From Orthonyx spaldingii (taxonomy: Eukaryota > Chordata > Aves > Passeriformes > Orthonychidae), in the NCBI GenBank assembly GCA_013397795.1, contig VZTJ01002455.1, positions 402,337 to 466,336 of the forward strand: a stretch of 64,000 nt of DNA, given 5' to 3'. Made by a program: the position numbers and the translations under genes. A model generated the notes under the pieces. The model did no database searches. It was not told the DNA's origin and saw only the letters and a program-made list of their open reading frames with translations. Of the stretch, positions 1-11,800 are shown piece after piece; positions within the stretch are counted from its first letter, which is position 1; the number at the start of each line of letters is the position of its first letter.

Positions 1-140
1 CAATCCAAACTCACAAATTTAGACACCACAGTTCAGCAGAAGGCTCAGAGCTCACAAGACCACAGCACAGAGAAGGATTCTCTAGAGCCTAAATGCCAGT
101 CTAAACCCAGCTTTATTCAAATGCTAAAAGTGGAACTCAC

Positions 141-1623
141 CAACAAGAGCAAAGTTACTTTCTAGCAGCTCCCTGTGAGTGTTGAACCAAGCATGAGCCA
201 GGCGGTTGTTTTTGTTCTTCCCGATGATGTAGTTCATGATGTAAGCCAGGAGACCTGTGACCATCAGGATCTCCATGTAGTAACTCTCCCAGCTGTTCTG
301 AAGATGAGCAGGGACCTGTGTAAGGGAACAGAAACTGTGATTTACATATTGAACGAGTGGATTTTATACACACAAAAAATTGGGAAATGCAGAGTACTGG
401 AGAAGCTCCATCCCCAAAGGCAACAGGAGAGAGCTGAGCCTACACAATGCACTTGGCTTACTGGGGCACAGGAATCATACAGGGAACAACTGATAACTGA
501 ACTACCCAAAACACCTGCTCAATACAAAGTACTCACTTCCACGGGAGCCTGGGAGAGTAAACAGCCCAGCACTTCAATTCACTGAGCATCTGAGCTTGAT
601 GCCCTGCCCATCACAGCATTCTCTGATCATCACACAGCATCTCTGGAAATCCAAGATAACGCCCAATGCCCAGGAATATTCTCAGGATGCCACCACGAGC
701 CTCAGACTCCATGGGGGAGCAGGGAAGCCTTCCTAACCTTGCCACCTCAGAGGCTAATCAGCCATTCTGCTATCACTGTACCACCCCTGAGTCACAAAAG
801 TACCCAAACCTTGACTTTCACTGCCAAGATCAGCTATAATACCTAAAAAGAGATCTCAGGGGTAATAAAAATGCAGACCTTGAGTACATGATCGTTGTGT
901 GAAAGACTATTTTGGGAGGCAAAAAGGTGATGCAGGGTGGGCAGGGAGATTGGCGTCAAAAACCATCAAGAGTTAACAAGTTCTAATCTGAAACTTAAGC
1001 CATAGACAAGCTAGAAACACACTGTGTTCATTGCAAGTGCATATTAGTGCCCCAGTGACATTCCTGGCATGCTGTCTTAAGAAAATAAGTGATGAAACTC
1101 CAAACAGAAACTGGATCAACAGTTATACCTACATTAACTATTGTTATGGGGTCTTTATTTTTGCTATGAGACGCATCTGGTTTCTCTTCATACCCTTCAA
1201 ACTCCTCATCATCATATGGTTCACTCTCAGTGTCACCTTCCTATAGGACAAAATCACAAACAGCATGAAAATCCAAAGCCCAGCAAGTAAAATCCAAAGA
1301 GAGAAAGGTGTACAGACACTATTAGGAAACACATAGAGGAAGGAGACAAGGCCTTACCTGTGTGTCTGCATCATCAAAGTCTTCCTGATTTTCATCCTGA
1401 CCTTCAAGCTCTACAGTGGCTTCTTCTTCATCATCTTCTGTAGTGATGATCCTCTGAGGAGACTCTGTGACGGTATCTTCGTTCACATCTTCAAATTCAG
1501 CAAAGTCATTATCATCATATTCCATAATGTCATCTCCGTCCTCAAATTCATCATACTTTGCCAAAGAAAAGCTCCACGGGATGAACAGGACAGCGATAAA
1601 AATATATAAATTCTTCATTTTCA
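141..1623 (-). CDS. CCDC47: CCDC47, 5' three coding exons (gene runs off the left edge)
   Basis: CCDC47 (calumin) is an ER membrane protein and part of the PAT complex, which helps multipass membrane proteins insert at the translocon; it also binds calcium. Exons on the minus strand are 1623-1358 (ATG at 1618-1616), 1240-1133 and 315-141, with donors gtaagg, gtaggt and gtgagt. An in-frame upstream ATG lies in intron sequence beyond the acceptor at 1624-1625, so the start at 1618 is preferred; it has A at -3. Residues 1-20 form a signal peptide (MKNLYIFIAVLFIPWSFSLA), then comes the family's very acidic lumenal segment (about 21-115, with EYDDNDFAEFEDV and TVELEGQDENQE). The third exon carries the transmembrane segment near residues 130-155 (SWESYYMEILMVTGLLAYIM). 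About 181 of the roughly 480 residues of the family are in the window; the coiled-coil C-terminus is outside. Recognition is by close match to the human protein recalled from memory. Confidence 0.95.
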
Positions 1624-3704
1624 CTGGAAAAAAAAAAATTAAATCAATCACTGCAAAAAGTCCTCGTCAATTCTGACACATCACACCTCCAGTAATCCCC
1701 AACACACAATGCACAATTTGAAAACATTACGAGACTCAGACCAGAAAGAGAAATAAACCCCTGCCTGATCTTGTCATCTTCTCTACAGAGGAAGTGACCA
1801 CTGGTACAAGAACAAAATAACTCTGAAGTTCTGGACTCTGCTGCTTGTGGCAGCAGCAAATTCACATCACTGTTCAAACGAGCTGAGATGGAAAGCAGAG
1901 ATTTTTTTTTGTTCTGCTACAAAACTGACTCTCCAATAGCATCTCTCAGCCAGCCCCACCAGCTCACTTCCAAGTCCACAGGCTGCGGCTGCAGTTGTTA
2001 TTAATTAGCAATTAGGCACAGTCAGAGCACTGAATGTGTAACAGCAGCAGTAAATCTTAAAATGCACTCAATTCATTTGAACAGCAATGCTCTGATAGCC
2101 TCTGCTAGTCCCAAAGTGCTCATCTGTGCTCAGAGCTGAGTCCCACAGTGTCCCATCACGATTTCTGCATAAACAGAGACCTTTTGTTGGAAGTTGTGCC
2201 AAAAAAAAAAAAATTAAAAAAGCAGGAAGAGGACAAGTATTGCACTGCTCTCCTGACAGAGTAAACTGGGGCTGCCGGGCCCAGAGCTCTCCCCACATCA
2301 GCCAGAACCTGCAGAGTTTATCCATTCACCTTTTCTTGCCCTCAGCTTCCTGTCTCTTCTGCTCGAGTTCAAAACAGCCCCAACCTCCCATTCAGGTAGG
2401 GGGGACCTTCTCCAAGGTCCAAAAAAGGCAGCAATAATCCCCCAGCTGCACTTCAGAAGCAGGCACAGAGGATCAGCTGCATCAGGCTCTGCTGTCAGGC
2501 TCATTTTACTCCCTCCCGCAACCAGATCCGAGTGGGAACCTGAATGTTAATCAGAGTGTTCGCTTACAAACTTAGAATAGAAATGATTTGTTTCTAAATT
2601 TGACCAGCATTCCTCCCAGTGCCTCATGCAGGGAACCCACTGCTGCGGATGACAAGGACGATTAAAATAAACACCTTTGTCAAAGACTCCTCGCTCCAGC
2701 AAAAACCCGCACAGAACATGTTCACAGAACCTTAATCAGGATGGAAAGTTCAGCAAGGCCGAGCTCAGGAATTCGGAGCATTGTGTGGGTGCCTCACCAT
2801 TTTATGTGAATTTAAGCAGAAAAAAAAAAAAATCCTATCCCCAAAATACTATTTAGATAGGACAGAATTTGCATTCAGAGCTTAAAAACGACAGGACAAC
2901 AGAGCCACCTGCTCGACCAAACCCTAACAGTTTCACAGAACGAATTGCAAGACTATTTGAGCACATCCACTTTCACAAGACCCGACAACTCCAAACAGCT
3001 TCACGCAAAATAAACTTCTGCAGCCAATTCGAAAGATACAATTGAACTGGAGGTGCGTGAGAGCTGGAGCACCCCCTTTAACCCAGCAATCTGTCACAAT
3101 GCGTTTCGAGTACAAATTCCAGGAGGAAGAATATCCTCAGCAGGCTCTCCAGGACCCACACACCACCGAATTTCCCTTGCAAGAGGAATCGATTCATTCT
3201 CCGATCTCCACACCGGCTGCCCAGACCCCGCTGGCAAAAGAAACTACTTCAAACAATCCCAAGGCAAATCCTGCGGCTGCTGCTCCCTGTGCTGAACATT
3301 CTCCAGCCCGGGGCTTGCTCAACAGATGTCGAGTCTAGACCCGAGCTCAGATGCAGATTTTGGAGAGGCGCCGGTCCCCAGCAGGTCGGGCCCTCACCGT
3401 GACCCCCGCCCGAAGCGGGGACACCACCCGGGTGTTCGTTCAAAACGCTCCCGCCGCTCCCAGCTCCTTCCCGGAACACGAGTCAAGGTTAACGAGATAA
3501 AACCCGCGATCTGCCGCCGCCGGGCGCGGCCCCTCTCCCACCCCCGAGGAGGTGCCCGGACCCCCGGCTCCTCCCGCCCCGCGGGGCGCAGCGCAGGCCG
3601 CGCCGGGCTGCCCCTCCCGGGAGCACCGGCCGTACCGAGCTCCCCGGAGGAGGGGGCGGTGGCAGCGAGGTGTCGGTCCCGGCGGGGCCGCGGGGCCGGG
3701 GTGG

Positions 3705-3716
3705 CGTTACCTGAGT
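3705..3716 (-). other. CCDC47: Candidate 5' donor of a CCDC47 noncoding first exon
   Basis: Read on the minus strand, CTCAG|gtaacg at 3711/3710 is a good 5' splice site inside the CpG island. The CCDC47 ATG exon begins only 5 nt before the ATG, directly after an acceptor, so at least one upstream noncoding exon must exist. This donor is the best placed candidate I can see; another (gtcacg|gtgagg, near 3396) is possible. Confidence 0.45.
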
Positions 3717-4052
3717 CACGGGCCCGACCCCCGCCCTCCGCACCGGGCCGCATGCGCGGGTGCACACGCGTGGGCGTGGGGCGCGGGAGCCACCCGAGAA
3801 CCCCCGCGGGAACCAACCGGGAAGCCGCGCGGTGCCGGTGCCGCGGTGTCGCGGTGCCGCTGCCCTGTCCCGGTTCGCTGCCGGCGCCTCCCCGCTCCCG
3901 CCTCGGCCCGGCCCCGCCGCCCTCACGCCGCGCCGCTTCACCTGCGCGCGCCGCGCATGCGCGGGGGGCGCGCGGCCGACGCAGCGTGCGTGGGCACGTC
4001 CGTGCGTGGCGTCTCCACCCCCCGCCCCGGTAACCGGGGAAGTGGCGGCGGC

Positions 4053-4090
4053 GGGGCCGAGGGTGAGTGAGGGGGCCGAGGGTGAGTGAG
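4053..4090 (+). repeat. DDX42: 19-bp tandem duplication carrying two DDX42 exon-1 donors
   Basis: A 19-bp unit (GGGGCCGAGGGTGAGTGAG) occurs twice back to back at 4053-4071 and 4072-4090. Each copy contains a perfect GTGAGT donor, so the noncoding first exon of DDX42 could end at 4062 or 4081. The coding exon begins downstream at an acceptor (acag at 5811-5814) with 16 nt of 5' UTR before the ATG, which shows that a spliced leader is needed. Either donor gives the same protein. Confidence 0.6.
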
Positions 4091-5830
4091 GNTCCCCCGC
4101 CGGCCTGCGGGGCCTCTGGCGGGCGGGACCCGCCGTAGCCGCGGCCTGCAGCGGGCGCGGGCAGCCCGGGCCTGCCCCGCACAAAGGGCCCGCCCCGCGC
4201 CGCGGCTCCGCGGGCGGAAAGGGCCCCGTGCAGGGTCCGGGGCGCCGGGGCAGCGCCTGCCCGAGGCTCCTGTCCCGCCCCGGCCCGGTCCCGACCGTGC
4301 CCGGTGAGGGCGATCCCGGCGGGCGGGGGTCCCTTCGCCGTCCCCTCCTGGAACGGGAGCGGCCGAGGCGCGTCGCGGCCGTGCCCGCTGGTCCCGGGGC
4401 CGCAGGGAGGGTCCGTGCCCCGCGCGTTTCCTCCCACGGAACGGCGGCCGCAGGGCAGCGAAGCCTCGGGAGTTTTCCTGCGGTCTCTGCGTCCTGTGGG
4501 AGCCTCTCCCTGTTCGCTCGCTGCCGGCGAGTGGGCGAACTGACCACGTTTTGTACTTTCGCTGCTGTATGACAATAAAAAAGTGGTTCTCCTTATTTTT
4601 TGAGGTAGCGGAAGGGGGAAAAAGGTGGATAACGACAGTGAGGAAGAATCCTTACAATCAGATTTTAACTTAACAGTTTTCAAAGATTCCCACTGTGCTA
4701 CCACGGCAGAAATGCGGTTCCACCTCTCTTCACTCTGTTGTACATTTTGATCTCCCAGTTCCACGGATCTGCAGGTGTAAAAGCTACAAGGTGTGTCAGG
4801 ACAAGAGGGAAAACAGCACTCCAGGGTCACGGAGAGCTGAAAAGCAGAGTTCCCCCCAAAATCTGCTGCTGAGCTTTGGTCTCGACTCGAGTTTTATTGA
4901 GCAAGCCCAAAGCTGGTAAATGTTCAGCACAGGGACCAGCTGCTGTATTTACCTTGGGACTGTTTTGAAGTTGTTTTCTTGCTAGTGAGTTCTGATCTCA
5001 TTGAAGATTCTCAATGTGAGGATTTGCTTAATAAGACTTGTAGCCTTTGGACAGCTAATTATAATGCATTGGAAAGCACTGTGTGTCTTGCTCCCTTTCC
5101 TGCCTCACAGGTATGATTTGCTTGTCCATGCAGATAATTACATGACTCAAGAATGGAAACTGTAAATGTTAAAATATCGGTTCAGTCTTCATCTTAGAAA
5201 ATCGAGTTCTGGGCAGACATGTTATGTGGAGTGCTTAAAATATTGTATGAAAAATAAAGGTTGGAGAGCATATAAATATATATATATGTATAATATAGAG
5301 AGATCATGTGTGTGGCTGAATGGCTTTTGGCAGAAATGTGCCTTGTGCTGCTCTGGGCCCATTTCTCTGGAGGCTGCTGGGTCTCAGAAGTGAGGTATTG
5401 ACAAGCCATGAAACATTACAGATGGGACACTGGGCATGCAAAACATGCACCCTGCTGCCTTTTCATCTCTTGTTCTTCCTGATGTTCAAAGTTCTGGCCT
5501 TGGGTTTGTTTGTCTTAGATTGCAAACAGGACAGGTGACATCTTCAATATGTTTAAGTAATCCGTGAAGGACGCGACCTGTTTTGGAAGACAACCACTCT
5601 GTTTTATTCTTCTTTGGAATTGTGGGTGTGTTTGCACTGACAGGAGAGCAGAGCCCCATCCTTTTTTGGGGAACACATTAAACTCTTGTCACTCACAGTT
5701 CCACAAGTCCCTGTGTCACGACTGAAGTGATGGACTAACAGGAAAACCCACGACAATTATCCGTAACTGCCTAAAGCAGAAAGGGCGTTAATTTGTCTTT
5801 TCTCATTTTAACAGGTACATTGGGGACATC

Positions 5831-8800
5831 ATGAATTGGAATAAAGGTGGGCCTGGCACGAAGAGAGGCTTTGGGTTTGGTGGATTTGCCATCACACCTG
5901 GGAAGAAGGAGGAGCCCAAGCTGTCCCAGCAGTCCCACAGCGCTTTCGGCACCGCCGGCTCCTCGGCAGCGTTTGCCAAGTCGGGGCCTCCTCAGCTGCC
6001 TTCCTTCTACAAAATTGGGTCAAAGCGAGCAAATTTTGATGAGGAGAATGCGTGAGTACAGTTATTTCTTGTGTTTCTGTAGCTCTAGAGTTTAATGTTT
6101 CTATGTTTCCAAGGTCAGGGGGAGTATCTGTGATGCTTATATCTATAAATGCATAATAATGTAATTAGAACACTGTGAGATACACGGTAGCCCATGGAAG
6201 CTTTCCCCCTTCAGTTTCCCCTCTCTAGAACATACTTTATTCACTCTGTGATATTCTCAGAGGTGGAGCCAAGCAGGATAAAACTGAGTGTCTTTTGCAC
6301 AGGAAAACATTGATCTCCACAGTTCTTTACTAACCCTTCTGTTGGCTGCATAAATGTATAAATAAGGCTGAGAAGTTTGGGTCTGACCTGATTGTGGCCT
6401 TCCAGTACCTGAAGGGAGCCTACAAGAAAGATGGAGAGAGCCTCAGTTTCATGATATCTATTTGCCCTGCCATTACTTTGAACTAATAACACAAATAATT
6501 GTAAATAAATAAATCTCACTATCTTTTCTTGTTTCCACACTGGCTTTTATTGTTGATAATAATAAAAAACTTGACTCAACCAGAAGCTGTGAAAGACAGC
6601 ACAGTGCTGTAAGCTCTGTGCTGACTGGGCCATTGTTCATTTCTTTTCAGGTACTTTGAGGATGAAGAGGAAGATTCCAGCAATGTGGAATTGCCCTACA
6701 TTCCTGCAGAGAATTCCCCCACTCGGCAGCAGTTCCATTCCAAGTCCGCAGACTCTGACAGCGATGATGATCCCCTGGAGGCATTCATGGCTGAAGTGGA
6801 GGCAAGACCCAGCTCAGGAAATGTTTATTCACTGCTGTGGCTGTGCCTGTGTGCACTGAGGGGCAGCAAATGTCACTCAGGGCTTTGACAGCTGCAGCCA
6901 AAATGCCACTTAACTTTGGTGTTTGTGTAGGATCGTGTTAGTTAGAACTCAGAAATGGATTAGATAGGCAGAGAGTGGATATGACTTACAATAACTTAAC
7001 TATTTAACTGCTTTGAGGGTGTCAGAACAATACAACATAGAGCTCTGCTTGTGTCTGAACATCCAGCTAAGGTTTTGTGCATTTTTCACTACCTAAATGG
7101 AAATTGTTTGTATTTATCATTAGCTGTTTCTTAGCTACAGTTCTGTTATTAGCTGGATTCTGGAGGAATATGAGGAGTTTATTTTTTTCAACAACATTGT
7201 CACAAGCTTAGAGTGTATAAATTCAAAGATATTAGTAGGAGAATTTATTTAGCATAATCAGATATGGAGCAAGACAATGTTTAGTCCAAGAAGTGTTGTC
7301 TCTGTGACATAATGGTCTAATTATGCAGGAATATTATTCCCTTCCATATTTTACCATCTTGGTCTTTTTAACATATGACAATTTTATGACCTGTTAGGAT
7401 CAAGCTGCTCGAGACATGAAGAGGCTCGAAGATAAAGACAAAGAAAAAAAGAACGTTAAGTAAGTTCTCTTTTATCATTTCCATCCCTGCCTGTGTCTTG
7501 TATGGTGCTCAGAGAATTCCAGTGCATTTTGTTGATGCTGGTTGTTCATTAGACAGTACAGTACATACCTAATAAACATCATTGACCAGTGCATGACATC
7601 CTGTGGGTAACAGTTTGTGCTGTAAAAATGGAAAAATAGGGAAGAATCCACGGCAGCATCCTGTGGCAAACTGCAACACTGAGAGTTATCCCACGCCAGA
7701 AGCCTTTCTAGGCCACAGAAATTGGGGCAGCACGTTGTCCTCCTGCCACCTTCCAGATCAGCCTGGATAGTTCTTCTGCTTCCCACACCCTTGGAAAGAT
7801 CAGGATGGTTTAGCTTAGAATTGCATTTATGTGAGCAAAATAACTCAGTGCTGCTGTACCTGAAGTGCTTTTGACTCTTCCAAACCTGGACTAGGTTTTT
7901 AGACATTAAAGGTGATAGATTAGGTAGCACGTGACGATTGGGGTACTAAATTTGGAGTTTAAAAACGGTTTAAATTTGTGCAGCTCATCTATTTGCTTTG
8001 ACCAAGGAAAATAGTTGTGCTGTTGATTCTTGATAGAAATGTCAGCTCTGTTGGTAGGACTTACGTTGCATGGGGTTGATCAGATTATGCATGGTCCTGA
8101 AACAGAACACCGGATCCAAATCACCACCTGGGGAAGTTCTGAACTGGATTTGCACTTCCTGCCTCATATTCCTCTTCAGTTATGGGACTTCTGTAGCATC
8201 AAGAGCTTAGACCAGGATGATCTTTGATGTGGCTTCTGCTGGGAAGACGGAGTCCTAATCTTTCAGTCTCAGTCCTAGAAGTAAAGAGAAGTCTTTGCAG
8301 GGTCACTGCTGTGGTTGGCACCAGCTGTGAAAACTCCATGGGTTGGGAATATAAATGTTGCTGAGTTGATAGTGTTGTGTCTTCCACGAAATCCGGAGCT
8401 CGGCACTAATCAAATGAAACAATTGAGCTGAGTCTGTGGAACACTTGCAGGGAAGTTTTTTCTCCGCTTGTTTTTCCAGGGGTATTCGAGATGACATTGA
8501 AGAGGAAGATGACCAAGTGAGTTCCTATGCAGTCTTTCTATCTTCTTTTTGTTGTTTTGTTTTGTTTTTTTTACCTTCCCTCTCCAAACACATGTCTGCT
8601 GGGGACAAACAAAATTCCAGTATCATGTGCAGTATCTGGACAATTCAGCGGGAAGCTGTAGTGGTTACCCTGCTGCCTCTACCCTCCTAGGTGTGTTAAG
8701 AAGAATATCAGACAATTCCATTCATTGAAGAAGATTTTTTTCAGTTTGAACTTCAGCTTTCTGTACAGGTTTCTCAGAGTCTGAGGATCTTACAAATTGC

Positions 8801-11800
8801 AATTAGCACAATCAGCTCCAGGGCACACCAGGGAGAGGCTGTTGGACTGTGGAGGCTCCTGGCAGTGAAATGTGGGGTCTGTTAAGGGATCAGGTTTTTT
8901 GATCCCTGTTTTCAGAGAAGCTCCAGTTATCCTTGAGGTTTATAAGCATCACTGCAGCAGAAATAACAAAGAGAAAACACTTAATTTCAAAATGTACCTT
9001 ACTAGTGAGTTGTAGTTACTAACTGTTGTGTTACTGGCATTAATGCAGAGCTTGGCAGGGTTGTCTGACCTTGAGGCCTCTGCTTCCAGTGTGGTGAGTG
9101 TAGCTGTGCCAGAGTTTGAGCAGAGGTGACTTCACGCTTGGGGACAGCTGGTGTTCAAGTGTATTGTGTGCATAGCTCTGTGACTGAGGGATGATTGGCC
9201 AGGAAAATGGAAAAGCCAGATGAGTGTACACATGTATTTGTAATTGAGCCTTGCTTTACAAATCTGATCTTAAATATTTGCTTCAAGTCAAGTGAGACTG
9301 GTGTTTATGAGAAAGTCTTGGTGTGCCAGTGAGACACAAACATCTTTGTGAGCTGTGAGGATGGCAAGTGACAGGGTGACAGTGTCCTAACTTGGGCTTG
9401 TCTTCAAGGACTCTTCTGAAATAGTTTCTTTCACATTTGTTGTTGACTCTCTCAATGAAAAATAGATATATTTTCATTTCTTGAAGTCTAGTTAGGGGAA
9501 GTAAAGAAACTATCTTTGGCATAGGATGTTTAAAAAAGTCAGCATCATGTGCTTAGAAACAAGGTGTGTTCTGGTTAGAAACCTACAGCCTTTGCTTTGT
9601 TCATGTGGAAATGAGAACAGATCCTGTTGTTAAACATAACAAGACTTGGTAGAAGGAGTTGTTGAGCAGACACACAAGAGAAGTTTGTTTTTTAAGAGCA
9701 TTTTGTGGTGGAGTTGTTTTCTTCATTTGTACTTCTTGTCCTTCGGGATGTATCTGTTGGTGTTCGTTAGAAGAATCAGTTCCAGTGACTGTAGTTCCAT
9801 TTTTCCTCAAAAAAAAGTGGGTGTGAAAGCAAACAGCCACTTAGCACATACATCACCTCAACAAACAGCAGTGGTTTTGCATCCTGTGGTGTGTGAGTTT
9901 GCTGCTCTGTTTTGCTGCAGGAAGCCTATTTCCGCTACATGGCTGAGAACCCCACTGCTGGCGTGGTGCAGGAGGAGGAGGAGGACAACCTGGAGTACGA
10001 CAGCGATGGGAACCCCATTGCACCGTCCAAAAAAATCATTGATCCTCTTCCACCCATTGACCATTCAGAGGTAGGAGGGATTCTGTTCTGTTGGGTTTGA
10101 GGCATTCCAGAAAGCAGGAGCTGAGATAATATTTCAGTGCTTTCTTAGGTTAAGTCATATCAAAGGTCTTTGAAATGGCTTCATTTAGGCAAATGTTCTG
10201 GCAGACAAAGAAGTTCATTAAAAAAGGAATCTTGAGTCTGGACTAACTGAGTAATGAATTAATTACCTTGCAGATTGAATACCCACCGTTTGAGAAAAAT
10301 TTCTATGATGAGCACGAGGAGATCACCAGCCTGACCCCGCAGCAAGTGGTGGAGTTACGGCACAAGCTGAATCTCCGGGTGAGCTGCTCACCAAACTGCC
10401 CTCCAGCAGCTTTTCACTCCCTTTCATTTTCAGACTGTCTTAGTTTTAATGAAGGTTTTCACAGGGAACTCCATCTTTTGAATCCAAGCCTCTCAGACAC
10501 CTTCAGTGACTTTGATTTCTTGGAAGTCTCCTATGGATTTGGGAAAGTGGGCAGTGAGGATTGCCACTTGGACTAAAGAACTCCAGAGCTAGGAGTTCAA
10601 ACTGCAAATATTGTATGCAGAAATCAGTTCCACACCATCTGTGATGTGTTGGTGGGGTGACCTTCTGTGAAGGGAATTATTTGGGGTAGAACACTAAGAA
10701 GGTAAAAACAATGTTTAGTAGCTCATGTTGGTTGATAGATAATCTAAATTTTTATACCTGAAAGTCTTATTTACACAACACATCTGGAACTTGCACCCAA
10801 TTAAATTTAACTTCCACTCAAAAAGTACTGTTATTTTTCAGAGGCAGACAGACCCTTCTATTTTTTTTAACAGATTGCTCTTTGTTTTTCTCTCACTGTT
10901 CATGAACAAAGATCTTTTTCTCTTTCCAAGGTCTCCGGGGCTGCTCCTCCAAGGCCGGGCAGTAGTTTTGCTCATTTTGGGTTTGATGAGCAACTTATGC
11001 ATCAGATTAGGAAATCTGAGTATACCCAACCCACTCCAATACAATGTCAGGTGAGTGTTGTTACTTCTCAGACTTGTAAAGAGAACTAAAAGAACGGATG
11101 CAAAGCTCCCTCATCCACATGAGGATGTGACAAATGCATTTCTAGTTGCCTACAGAGAGCTATGGGTTTTTCTAGAAAAATAGCTTTGATATTTTTTAAA
11201 TAGAAGTTTTCCCACTTTTTTTTCTTGTTAAGTGACCACTGTAAATACATCCATATTCCTTTTTCACTGTTTTGTTTTGGTTTTTTTGTGAATGAAAACA
11301 TTCAAGTGATGTCTCTTGCTTATAGAAATGTATGAAAAGTTGGGTTTGTTTTTTTTTTAGAAGTTGTGTTTAAAATAACCATAGCAGTAGCTGAATAAAG
11401 AGCTATATATTGACAACTTTATTCCATGAAGAACTATGCAAACTAAAGGGATTCTACTGCAATGTTTTTAGCATTCTTAGAGCTGGACAAGATGCATTTG
11501 TGTACATATAAACATATCTTTGGGGTGCTGTGCTGTGCCCAAACATTGATTTCATACAGGCCACCAACAGTCCAACATGGTAATGGCTTCCAGCCCTTAA
11601 AACAAACACATTCAGAGCTGGACTTGGCAATAAAACTGTGTAAACAATGACAAATTGTTGCTGTGAGTCCTCTACTGGGGGCTTTCCTCTTGTTACCTGA
11701 GTGTTCCTGTACTGGATGTGCTGCAGTGGGTGTGACGTGGGGTTGGAATCTCCTTCTTTTCAGGGTGTTCCAGTGGCACTAAGTGGCAGAGACATGATTG

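Larger units (their letters stand above)
3350..4550. promoter_or_regulatory. CpG island, divergent CCDC47/DDX42 promoter
   Basis: About 1.2 kb of very GC-rich, CpG-dense sequence lies between the first coding exons of CCDC47 (minus) and DDX42 (plus). The two genes are head to head, so the island most likely drives both. No TATA box is evident, as expected for housekeeping CpG-island promoters. The long open frames on both strands here come from lack of AT-rich stop codons and show no recognisable protein. One unresolved base (N) is at 4092. Exact start sites cannot be fixed from sequence. Confidence 0.85.

Noticed and set aside
1619..1651. Upstream in-frame ATG for CCDC47 (33 nt earlier)
   Set aside because: It lies in the intron beyond a clear acceptor (tttttttccag), and the downstream ATG directly starts a good signal peptide.
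3326..4830. Long open frames on both strands (up to 478 codons) in the CpG island
   Set aside because: High GC content removes stop codons. The encoded sequences are Pro/Arg/Gly/Ala composition noise, run through the N at 4092 and match no family.
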